Assembly: GCA_039090855.1 (NCBI GenBank)
Contig: CM077011.1
Coordinates: 18,477,001 to 18,541,000, forward strand
Source of the DNA: Macrothele yani
Lineage: Eukaryota; Arthropoda; Arachnida; Araneae; Macrothelidae
DNA length: 64,000 bases
Direction of reading: 5' to 3'
Below the pieces are notes generated by a model. That model made no database searches. It saw nothing but the letters and a program-made list of their open reading frames with translations, and was not told the DNA's origin. The position numbers and the translations under genes were made by a program. Positions 55,420-64,000 of this stretch are shown here, piece by piece; position 1 is the first letter of the stretch; every line of letters starts with the position of its first letter.

Positions 55420-56518
55420 GGCCTTGCAATGGGCAGACCACTGTCGCCTATTTCATGCAAAGTCTATATGTGTCACTTTGAGGACAAACTCTTTCAGCTT
55501 GTCACATTTGATCTGTAGATTCGATATGTAGATTATACTTTTATTCTCTGGAATAGCATGAACTCGGAAATACCTAAATTAGTTGAACTTATCAATTAAA
55601 TTGATCCTCATACAGTACATATGTGAGACTGAAAATAATGGCTGCTAGCCATTCTTTGACATCCTTGTGCCATGCTCTGAAGGATACTTTAGTACAACAG
55701 CTTATCGAAAACCATTTGCTGTTTCCTTACTCCCACATGCAAAACCAAATCACCTATGGAAACAAAAAAATCTCCGCCTTCTACAAATACGTATATCGGG
55801 CAATACACATATGCCCCACTTGCTCACGGTAGTCGTTAAACCTCCAATAAAAAAAAAAAATAAAAAAATAAATAAAAAAACAACAACATATGCTCCACTG
55901 AGGATTCCTTGCAGAAAGAGCTTGATTTTCTTACAAATTGCAGTACACAGAGGATATAGCCTTTCCGTTATAGATAAAGCTGTCCAAAAATTTAGGAAAC
56001 TGAAACCAGTCTGCTCGCTCATGCCAATAGACCTCGCAATACGAGAGAATTCGGTGGTTATCCCTTTTGCTCCTCAGATTTGCTTTGGAATTTCAAAAAT
56101 TCTCAAAAGTTTAAATTTCAAAGTGGTTTTTAAACCCATAAACAAGATAAATTTTTACAGATCAAAAGACTACGTCGAAGACATAAATTCCTGGGGAATT
56201 TATCAGATACCTTGTGAATGTGGACTTTCATGTATAGGACAGACCCGCAGTGGCTTAAGTTTCTGTGTGACGGAACACAAGGCTTGCGTACAGAACTGTG
56301 AACTGAAGAAGTCATCTGTAGCCCAACATTGTCACAAAAATAACCATAAATTTTTGTTTGGAAACGCTATGCTCATTGATAAATCTGATTCGACTGTCAA
56401 GCTTAATGTATTGGAAGCTTTCCACATATACCGGAACTCTTCACGGCTTGTCACCAACATGACATCAACTCCATTTCTTTCAAGCGAGTGGAATCAACAC
56501 ACGAAAAACCGTGACTGA
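55420..56518 (+). pseudogene. Penelope-like RT / GIY-YIG endonuclease remnant
   Basis: Reading across frames, MGRPLSPISCKVYMCHFEDK (about 55429) is reverse transcriptase motif 4, and RYVDYTFILW near 55520 is motif 5, the catalytic YVDD with its second Asp changed to Tyr. TTAYRKPFAV near 55690 leads into FYKYVYRAIHIC. A SINE tail is inserted at 55821. From 55900 a single frame is open to TGA at 56516-56518: RKSLIFLQIAVHRGYSLSVI, then the endonuclease signature GIYQIPCECGLSCIGQTRSG (GIY...CIG in place of YIG) and TEHK. The C-terminus is LEAFHIYRNSSRLVTNMTST. N-terminal RT motifs are absent. Confidence 0.85.
55821..55885 (+). mobile_element. SINE tail-only insertion
   Basis: Only the last ~30 bases of the SINE (TGCTCACGGTAGTCGTTAAA, then CCTCCAAT) and an A-rich tail are present. 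They are flanked by ACATATGCCCCACT (55807-55820) and ACATATGCTCCACT (55886-55899), a 14-base duplication with one mismatch. Confidence 0.85.
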
Positions 56519-56550
56519 CCAGAACTTTGATAATGTCACAATGATTTGAA

Positions 56551-56620
56551 TGTTATGCTCCATTCGTCCTGATGATGCCGAGCCTAACGCTCTGCGAAAC
56601 TATAGTCGATGCATAATAAC
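56551..56620 (+). ncRNA. Hammerhead ribozyme motif, right arm
   Basis: Plus strand: stem I GTTATG (56552-56557) pairs with bases near CATAATAAC (56612-56620), and its core-proximal part CGTC pairs with GATG. CTGATGA is at 56569-56575, then one unpaired T and stem II GCCGAGC/GCTCTGC with a single mismatch and loop CTAAC. GAAAC follows at 56596-56600, then a two-pair stem III closed by loop TATA and the triplet GTC ending at 56607, the predicted cleavage site. It follows the end of the PLE reading frame by about 30 bases. Confidence 0.8.
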
Positions 56621-56669
56621 CCTTTGATTGTGGAAAACATTGGTATTTTCATTCTATCTCACCACCACA

Positions 56670-57900
56670 AGTTCTGTAGTCACAAATTATATATATGTGA
56701 AATATAAATCTCTTCTGTTAAAAATGTTCATACCAAATTGTGATCTTAGTTTTTCATAATGAAAATGAAAAGCCTAATGCAGAGTATATTAATGTAAATA
56801 AATTCTATAACAAATTGAAATAGATTTAAACTAATGAAAGCTTCAAGAAGAATGGGATGAAGTAAGTGAAACTCTATTCCATTTATACATTGTTGCTAAT
56901 GTAAGAAGGTTCACAGCTACAGTATATTTTGGTAAAGTAAAAATAAACGATCTTTCTGTGAAAAGAAATTAGGTTTCTAGGTGAAAGTGCACTAATATAA
57001 ATGGTTACTAGATGTGGATGTTTTTTGTGTTCATTTATTGTTTTTATGTACTTCATCATTCTAAAATTAGATTTTGAATAGATTCAATAAAACCACACAC
57101 ACATCCAGCATTTTTTCAGATTCTGAAATGTCTTGCACTTACTTTTTCTGTGGAAAGGGGTGTTCTGTCAGAACTAAATAACGATAAAAAAAAAAAGTTG
57201 ATAATCAGAAAAGTTTGTTAATGCCCTTTTTCTATTCTTTTCTGTCCAGCAGCCCAGATGAAAAGAAATATTTATCAATCAAAATATCAAACCCTTTGAG
57301 CTTTTACCCAGGAATTTTTCCTCAGCAAAGTTATCTAAAGTTAGATTCGTAATACTTTGAAAATTCTTTTTGCTGACTATCACAACAAACATTTTCTCTT
57401 CAGCTGTTTTTGTAGTAGTGTCTATACGAAAAATAATAATTGAGGTCTCAGAGATCCTAAACAAAAATATATTTAAATTGATTAACAGAACATGGCTTCA
57501 ATTAATTACTTCACTGTGTGTACAAGGGAAGCTTTAATTCGTAACCATTTCTATGATATTTAACACTATGTGTGCATCAAATTGCAACAATCTCTGATGC
57601 CTGATTGCCTGTGAATACATAAGTCATTTCTTTGTATTGTACAAATGAAGGCATAAAATAGAATAGTGGTGAAATATTGTACATTAAGATTCTCTGAAAG
57701 CTTTTGGTAAACTTAGCCCCCAGAAAGAACATGTATGAAGTGCAAATATTATTTTTCTCCCTATACTTGTTAAACTGCAGGTTTAAAAGCATACCAGTTT
57801 GCTTCCATAATAGAAAGCTTGATTTGTATTGTTTATTTTTCATTAATGCCATTTAAAAAAAGGCATCAGTGAAATTATTTCCTTCATAGAAAACATACAC
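56670..57900. other. AT-rich non-coding stretch
   Basis: No transposon or gene signals; short A-runs only. Confidence 0.45.
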
Positions 57901-57929
57901 AGTTGTATCAGATTAATATGACCACCTAC

Positions 57930-58963
57930 CTGATAATGGGAATAACCACCCTTGGCCTGGATGACAGCTCGGCGAGACGGAGTAGTATGGACACAATGAG
58001 GCCCTGGAACATTGCCTGAGGCACACGGGCCCATCGGGACTGCAGCAGAGCACGAGGGTCCTGGAAATGGCATGGTTTGTGGGTCAGCACGTCAAACCTG
58101 TCAATCCAAATAGTTCCACAAGTGCTCTATGGGATTGAGGTCGGGCGATTTCACTGGCCAAGGGAGAACAGAGACACCACTGTCATGTTCCTGGAACCAG
58201 TCGTGCACCCCCTTAGCGACATGACAGGGCACATTGTCCTGTTGGTAGACACCATCACCACCAGGGAAAACATCTAACATGAAGGGATGCATGTGGTCAG
58301 CGAGGATGGACAGGTAGCCATTGGTGTTCAGGGACCCATCCAGTAGTACCAGCGGTCCCAGGTCATACCAGGAAAATATATCCCAGACATGCAAACTGCC
58401 ATTGCCAGCCTGTACTTGGCCAACAAGCGTGTCCGGGTGTTAGTTCTCATGTGTCCGATGTTCTATCGCCACTGCCCGTCACTTCTGTGGAGTAGAAACG
58501 TCGATTTATCTGAGAAGGCAACCTTTTTCCCACTCGTCCAATGACAGTAATCCCATGTGAACTGCAGACCTTGTTGTCGATGGACCTAGGTTATCATGGG
58601 TGCCTTGACGGAGCGTTGACTCCAGAGACCCATGTGTGAGAGGATTGGCTGTACTGTTATTGGGGACACGTACCTGGGTGCCCCAGTGTGCATTTGCGTG
58701 GTCAATTGCTGCACTGGTGCGCATCAATTGCCCTTTACCAGTCAACGGAGGCGACGTTCTCCATAGGGGTCAATGGCTTTGGGCTCCACAGTTATGACGT
58801 TGGGAGATATTCGGTGTGCCAGCGATCCATCCTTAGTACACCCTTACTACAGCACCTTGCAAACAGCCCGCAAATTCTGCTGTTTCTGAGATGCTTTCAC
58901 CTTTGGTGTGGTAGCCAATTATCATTCCCTTTGAACATCTGTCAAATCACTGCCTCTGTCCAT
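57930..58963 (-). pseudogene. Tc1-type transposase relic
   Basis: The start MDRGSDLTDVQRE is at 58963, with stops soon after. The HTH region is damaged. The core reads MHVWDIFSWYDLGPLVLLDG, then ILADHMHPFMLDVFPGGDGV and the second-Asp block YQQDNVPCHVAKGVHDWFQE, then LPWPVKSPDLNPIEHLWNYL with the final Glu intact (58101-58394). The C-terminus RRAVIQAKGG lies near 57945. The first-Asp block was not identified and should be near 58450-58520. Frameshifts separate the parts. The 3' part is well conserved in sequence. Confidence 0.85.
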
Positions 58964-59051
58964 TGTGTTTACTTAACACACTATGGCTCATCTGTCCTGA
59001 TCGGCCGCTTATATCTCTATGTGGTTGTCCTTGTCACATGCACTCTGTGAC

Positions 59052-59254
59052 ACGCCTGGGTGGGTACACTGGTTTGTGATGAATTGTCCAAGCTGGGCCC
59101 AAGTTCAGCTCCTGGATACGGCACAGGTGATGTGTTTTACTATCTTACAGCATTGACTGTCTTTCCTAAAACCACGTACCAGTGGTCCTTAATTAAAGAT
59201 GGAAAACTGTTTATAGCCCTCAGAGTTCCTTAAGTGGTCATTAAGAACCTTAAA
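59052..59254 (+). mobile_element. SINE, very diverged copy
   Basis: The head (ACGCCTGGGTGGGTACACTG) and B-box region are heavily altered. The body is recognisable by TACGGCACAGGTGATGTGTT, ACCAGTGGTCCTTAATTAAA and GTTTATAGCCCTCAGAGTTC in the correct order. Confidence 0.75.
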
Positions 59255-60584
59255 ACAAGCTCGGAACAAAAGTATAAATTTTTTTCTGGTGTATTGTATG
59301 TACAGCAGGGCCGTAGGTAGATCTCCACCGGATGATACATTGGGATGGGATGGGAAGGGGGGGAGGTCATTGTTCAAATGGCAAAGTACATTCATTCATG
59401 AATACAAATACAAGTTTTGCTATGTGTTTTTATTCCTTTTATGAATATTTCACGACCCAATGATTTCTCCAGCCGAAAAGTAGGGGGGGGGGGATTAGAA
59501 TATGAAAAAGAGGAGAAGGATGAAAGAAACTTTGGAAGGGAAAAAATAAATTGCATTTTCAGAATTCGTTCAATGGTGGCTAAGTGTCAGGGTCATTATC
59601 ACTGGAGGAAACATAACTTCCAATAGCATGAGAAAACGATTTTTTAGTTTACTATTCTGGTTTTTTTTTTCATGAATACATGCAATGGCATCAAGGAGTT
59701 GATGCCAAATTTTGGCCCTTTCTTCTCCATCATTAATCATGCATTCTCCTTTGCTGGTGCTCAGACGTAACCTCTTCTTAACAGGATGAACAGTCAAACA
59801 TCCCTACCCCTACTCAAAAAGCCGTAGATTCCTGCCGATAAACACTTCTCCCACACATGCATCGAAAAACTCGTACTGAAAAACAATCGACAGTAAGAAG
59901 TTAAAAGCTTTCTCTCTCGTACAAAAAAAAAACCTCTTTAGTACTGTTCTACATCACCTAGAAGAATGTTTAGCTAAAACATTCCCATGACAACACTTCT
60001 TTGTAGGAGTATGAAATTAACCAACTGGAACTTTTTTAACAGCAGTCTAACATATGTCATAGTCAACTACCTAATGATGATGAAATGTTTTATTCATATG
60101 GCGAACTGTGCTTTTGCCCTCCCCCCTTTTTTTACGTTCTTTTACATTTCATGTTTCTCAAATAATAATAATAACATTAATAATAATGCTCTAAACAATG
60201 TAGGCTAGACTAAAATCATGCTGTAAGAACATTACAAGTGTAGCTTTTGCCATCTTTACATGATATTTCAGAAATGATTAAAACATTTAAATTCTAAAAT
60301 TTAATGATAGTTAAAATCATGAGTTCTTTCAAAACACTGCGTTTCACCATCAGGTAAAATGACATACAAGCACAACAGGGAACACTGTTTTATAGACATC
60401 AGCCATGGGGTTCAAGAAATGCATGCCCACAGCTACAATCAAAATCTAATCTCATTAATCGCAAGGCGTTTTGAAAGATCTGATGATTTTAACTATAATT
60501 AAATTTTGGAATTTAAATATTGTTTTAATCATTTCTGAAATATCGTGTAAAGACGGTTAAAGCTAAACTTTTAATAATACTTTT
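59255..60584. other. Non-coding stretch
   Basis: G-runs near 59355 and 59483, and an (AAT)n-like run near 60163-60186. The word GCAGGGCCGTAGGTAG near 59307 resembles the outer end of the dispersed repeat at 22428 and 60585. No genes. Confidence 0.4.
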
Positions 60585-60910
60585 TCTGACCCTTAGCAGC
60601 AGCAAGTTTGGTGCCCATATGGCAGAGAATCATTGGCACAGCTGTTCCTACAGATTCATTTCCAGAAGGAATTTTTTTCAGTTATCCATTGTTCATGGTG
60701 TATCAGTGCAATTTTGCTTTTTTTAAATTACATGAATATACAAAGCAAAATATTTGTGCTTATAATGAAATGCAAAAGGAATTTCCATAAACCACTGAAA
60801 ATAAAATTGCAGATAATTAACGATAGCATCAACTTTCCAGGGGAACTTTGCTTGCCTTGAGGGGGAGGGGGCTGAGCTTCCTCTGGCTCCCTGCTAGCTA
60901 TAGCCCTGAT
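60585..60910 (+). repeat. Dispersed repeat, copy 2
   Basis: It matches the complement of 22428-22905 at CAGCAAGTTTGGTGCCCATA, GAGAATCATTGG and onward. The outer end has a GGGGGAGGGGG tract and GCTAGCTATAGCCCTGATGT. The short plus-strand frame here shows limited similarity to the minus-strand frame in copy 1. Unclassified. Confidence 0.5.
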
Positions 60911-61011
60911 GTACAGTCAACTCAAATCTTTTTTATATTTACTGTTGATACTATATACTTAACGTAAAATTTATTTAAATAAAATTACTCTTTTCTGATA
61001 CTATAACTATT
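60911..61011. other. Short AT-rich spacer
   Basis: No feature. Confidence 0.4.
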
Positions 61012-61056
61012 GTTTATAGCCCTATGAGTTGCTTGTGGTGGCTAAAACCACCACAA
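61012..61056 (+). mobile_element. SINE 3' fragment
   Basis: TTTATAGCCCTATGAGTTGC, then TTGTGGTGGCTAAAACC, matches the SINE tail. The rest of the element is absent. Confidence 0.6.
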
Positions 61057-61541
61057 AAGAGGAAGGTTTGATTTGACAGCTGTTACATTCTAAATTAACT
61101 GGTCATAGTCCAAATACCTAGAAAGATATCAATTGATGGTGCAAAACTAGTTTGTCTGCTAGTGGTAAAGGAAGCATATTTCCAATAAATATTGCAATGA
61201 AAAGAAATAAGAGAGTTGAGATTAATCTGATTTTCAATTTTTTTTTATATTGGTGCTGTTTGTTTTGTGCCCCTCCAATCTGAATACCTTTGGATGAATG
61301 ACAGGGAAAAGGTGATGTGGAATAATTGCATGCCGACGTTTTTGTACTGGTCATGTTGAGTTTTAAAATACTGTGCCATTCATTTTTAAAGCTTGTATAG
61401 ATATTGGCTGGTTAAAAAATACCTCTCAAATATTTTTTGCAAATTATTTAAGACACTTTTTTTCTGTGCAAGAAATGGGTTATTTATGTTAGAATAATTC
61501 TTGATGTTCACATATCACGCATAAGTTATGTAAAAATTACA
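61057..61541. other. AT-rich non-coding stretch
   Basis: Nothing recognised before the hammerhead motif. Confidence 0.4.
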
Positions 61542-61586
61542 AGTGGTGGGACCTTTCGGTAGTAACTTCTACCTTCATCAGCCATG
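61542..61586 (-). ncRNA. Hammerhead ribozyme motif of a third Penelope-like element
   Basis: Minus strand: CTGATGA (61581-61575), an unpaired A, a perfect stem II GGTAG/CTACC with loop AAGTTA, GAAA (61557-61554), then GG and TC, giving triplet GTC at 61552-61550. Stem III is reduced to a single possible pair. Stem I starts with three pairs (GGT-side bases with ACC). It lies about 275 bases beyond the PLE reading frame on the same strand. Confidence 0.6.
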
Positions 61587-61856
61587 GAATGAAACATGTG
61601 GTATAAGCATTAGTTGTTGCCAGATTTCAAAATAGCTTTACAAATGATAAGTATGTTAAAAGGTGCATCTGTATTGCAGGTGTTAGGAGTACAGAAGATT
61701 TCAATGCTTTTGCGGTACCAGAGGGCTTTTCGATTGCTGAACGGAGCGATACATTTAACATTTTGCCAATCGGGAATCGCGGACGTATCGCTGATAGTTA
61801 AAATTGAAAGGGCGGGGGGGTAGAAGGGTTGCTTTTCTTAGCATCAGCGATATGTT

Positions 61857-62539
61857 TCACCAATCACAGGTTGATGCTTTGTTAAGTAAGCTATCAATAT
61901 AGTGGGTAACACCTGTGGAAGTGTTGACAGGGATAGAGTAGATACCTTGTAACTCTAGGGGTTTATTGGGATCTCTGTCATTAAGGATAAGGTTAAGAAG
62001 ATGTGGAGGTGGTTTAACAGCAATCCTGTAGCTAAAAGATTTGAAATCAGAGCAAACTTTGTGAGTGAAGGCCAGGCTAAAGGGCAAAGTGCCAACAAAC
62101 TGAGTGGTGGAAAGTTCAGGCAGTAAAGTAGTAGATCTATTCTGTGATTCAAATTTTTAATTAGCCTATGTGCTAAGAGAGGTGGAAAGCCATGTAATTT
62201 GCCAATGTTGATGATCTGATATTTGTTTTGAAGAGCTGAAGGGCTGTTACAAATAAGGTTAGCTCTGTGGATGTATGCCTTTAATACAGTCAATTTGTAT
62301 TTTGCAAAGGTGCAGGAATGGTAAGAGATGATATTATGGGTGGCAGAAGGTTTCCTGTAAACAGAGGGACCAAGTGAGAAGTCTGGGTTGATGTTAACAT
62401 CCAGAAAACTAATGTCGATCTGTTCTTGATACGAGAATTTTATATGAAGGAATTTGGAAGTTATAGAGGATATAAGTTCAAACAGAGAGTGTTTCTGAAA
62501 ATATTCTAATGTTTCATGTGTTACGTGTTTCACTGCCAA
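61857..62539 (-). pseudogene. Penelope-like element, RT C-terminal part, frameshifted
   Basis: From 62539 the minus strand reads HETLEYFQKHSLFELISSIT, then ISFLDVNINPDFSLGPSVYR with KPSATHNIISYHSC (the FLDV...VYRKP block after RT motif 5), KLTVLKAYIHRANLICNS and KLHGFPPLLAHRLIKNLNHR. After a frameshift near 62080 it continues FSYRIAVKPPPHLLNLILND and LQGIYSIPVN, the start of the GIY-YIG domain. The rest of the endonuclease is lost. The upstream catalytic RT motifs are missing too, because the copy is 5'-truncated near 62540. Confidence 0.85.
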
Positions 62540-62544
62540 TTATT

Positions 62545-64000
62545 CTCACTAGGGTTATTTATGTTAAACCAACAAAGCATTTTCAACTTGACTACCTTGG
62601 ATTTTCATGAAACTTTGCAGTTTTGTTAGCAGAAACAAGGCGTGATTGTGTGTTAAGTTTTCAGCACCATAATTTTTTAATTAACAAACTGATGAAGTAA
62701 AAAAAAATTAGAAAATCTGCCAAATTCTTACATTGGAGAAATATAAATCAAGTTAACTTTACCGCAGAGTAAGAAAATTGGTCTCTCTTAAGTGCCTTTT
62801 TTCAGGCTTCAAAATGATACTTTAGTGCACAATTTTTTTATTTTAAATTCAGTGTCATGCAATATTAAATTTGATGAGTATCTCAAAAACTGGAATTTTG
62901 ATTTTTTTTTATTTGTGTAAATACCCTAGAATGATAATTTGCCATAAACTGTGAGTTAGCTACTGAAAAATATTACAATTTATAGGGAATCAAAAATTAC
63001 ATGATGGGGTCAACATGTGACAAATATGTTTAGGAGAAAACTAGGTAATCTTAGGGAAAATGTAAAATCTGCTCAGTCAGTATCATGAAAGGAATATTTT
63101 AGCAGTTTCATTTGAAATCACAGTATGCATTGTAAAGTGTTGATTGTTAACATAATAAAGGCTTGAAACTTTGCACTGATCAGTGAATAATTTAAATCAT
63201 GTTAAAAGCATTTAATTCCTAGAACCATGGTAATATTACAATGTAACTAAAGAACAATATTTGTATTATAAGTAAAGCAGGGATTAGAGTTGTCCTGAAA
63301 TTCTTGATTTTTCTTTTTCGTGCCCTGAAAAATCCTTAGATTTTACCATTTTGTTCTGAAATTTTGAAGATATAATAATTCACTTAAAATTTGACCTGTC
63401 TTTTTTTTTTTGTAGGCAGCTACAAATAGCAATAGTGAAAAAAGAACTTGCCCTAGATTAGAATGTTATAACTACCACTTGCAACACTTCCCACTTCCTC
63501 TCCTCCACAAGCAATAACAAGGAACAATAGTTCCTGCCAATAAAAGTGTCAGCATTTCTAATAATGGGCCAAAGTCTAGATATTAGTTTCCTCAAAACAT
63601 GATGCTCCAAGCTATAATGGCAGTGTTTCTCTAAATAGCAACCTAAAATTTGTTTATGTGTAATTCGATAAGTTTTCATTGGATTTGAGTAAAAATTGAA
63701 GGTTAGTTACAGAATCTATAAAACTCAGAAGATGCAAATATCTGTAAATATTGGTTCGAGATTCCAGATATTAAAGATTCAGCTGGTGGGTCCTTATTAC
63801 ATCATCATATACATATCACTAAGCTGTTCTCTGGGATTCAGAGGTTAGCTCCACAAAGAAAAAACAGATAATTTTTAACTGATTGCTGTTGCTGTATCAA
63901 ACTTCTCCAAGCAGGTCTAACACTATTGCCCGCTAGCATTAAGCTGGAAAGGAGCTTTTCAAAACAATTGCATTGTTACAAAGGAAAGAATTTATTTTGG
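62545..64000. other. AT-rich non-coding stretch
   Basis: No transposon, SINE or coding signals. A polypyrimidine tract followed by TGTAG near 63400-63416 could be a chance splice acceptor; the sequence after it has no clear coding content. Confidence 0.45.

Larger units (their letters stand above)
55273..56661 (+). mobile_element. Penelope-like retroelement with inverted hammerhead-bearing ends
   Basis: Two arms of about 120 bases, 55273-55397 and 56537-56661, are reverse complements, each holding a hammerhead motif. Between them is a plus-strand PLE coding remnant. The arms start and end in ATAGAATGAAAATACC and its complement. PLEs usually show direct or inverted terminal repeats and integrate by target-primed reverse transcription; 5' truncation and internal deletion are common, and both are seen here. 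Confidence 0.85.

Noticed and set aside
1..64000. Bacterial-type features (operons, ribosome binding sites, terminators)
   Set aside because: The gene content, SINEs, mariners and PLEs show a eukaryotic genome; such sites are not meaningful here.

Overview
This 64-kb window is eukaryotic and looks like arthropod DNA, possibly a chelicerate such as a spider, scorpion or horseshoe crab (inference). It is AT-rich and has no operons. It holds many Tc1/mariner transposons of arthropod type, a tRNA-derived SINE present in about 16 copies or fragments, Penelope-like retroelements (PLEs), palindromic MITEs and satellite-like arrays. A broken copy of an uncharacterised multi-copy gene family that I know from arthropod genomes supports the assignment. 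I see no intact host gene and no functional tRNA or rRNA gene. Nearly all recognisable coding sequence is broken transposase or reverse transcriptase.

Layout. 0-7 kb: a SINE; a Tc1 element (1255-2995) split by a 570-bp foldback element; then an arthropod-family pseudogene (3260-3998 and 6139-6440) apparently split by a PLE fragment with a hammerhead ribozyme motif and by a mariner copy. 7-12.5 kb: a satellite-like element, a TTAA-flanked MITE, a 36-bp tandem array and a Tc1 relic. 15-21 kb: a Tc1 relic, then a Tc1 nested inside a second Tc1 whose two ends are a ~430-bp inverted duplication. 21-31 kb: CT-rich low complexity, an array of 146-bp monomers, two mariners, a Tc1 relic and an orphan hammerhead-like motif. 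32-37 kb: SINEs, then a ~3-kb imperfect inverted repeat built from repeated subunits. 37-46 kb: a mariner, a Tc1 carrying a SINE, more SINEs, a ZMYM1/hAT-like fragment, a possible signal-peptide exon, and a MITE holding a foldback element that holds a tRNA cloverleaf. 46-64 kb: sparser, largely AT-rich sequence with a SINE inside a SINE, an IS630/DUF4817-type element with identical 39-bp ends, a PLE flanked by inverted hammerhead-bearing repeats, a Tc1 relic and a third PLE.

The most interesting system is the set of PLE-associated hammerhead motifs, which occur at four loci and five copies with different stem sequences. In three of these loci the motif lies just downstream of PLE coding sequence and in the same orientation. 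Hammerheads in PLEs are known, so the class is not new. What deserves a second look here is the inverted pair, the orphan with a perfect stem I and stem II, and the extra unpaired base shared by all of them. Nested insertions with clear target-site duplications give a relative history of element activity. All homology calls come from reading translations and remembered family motifs; no searches were run.
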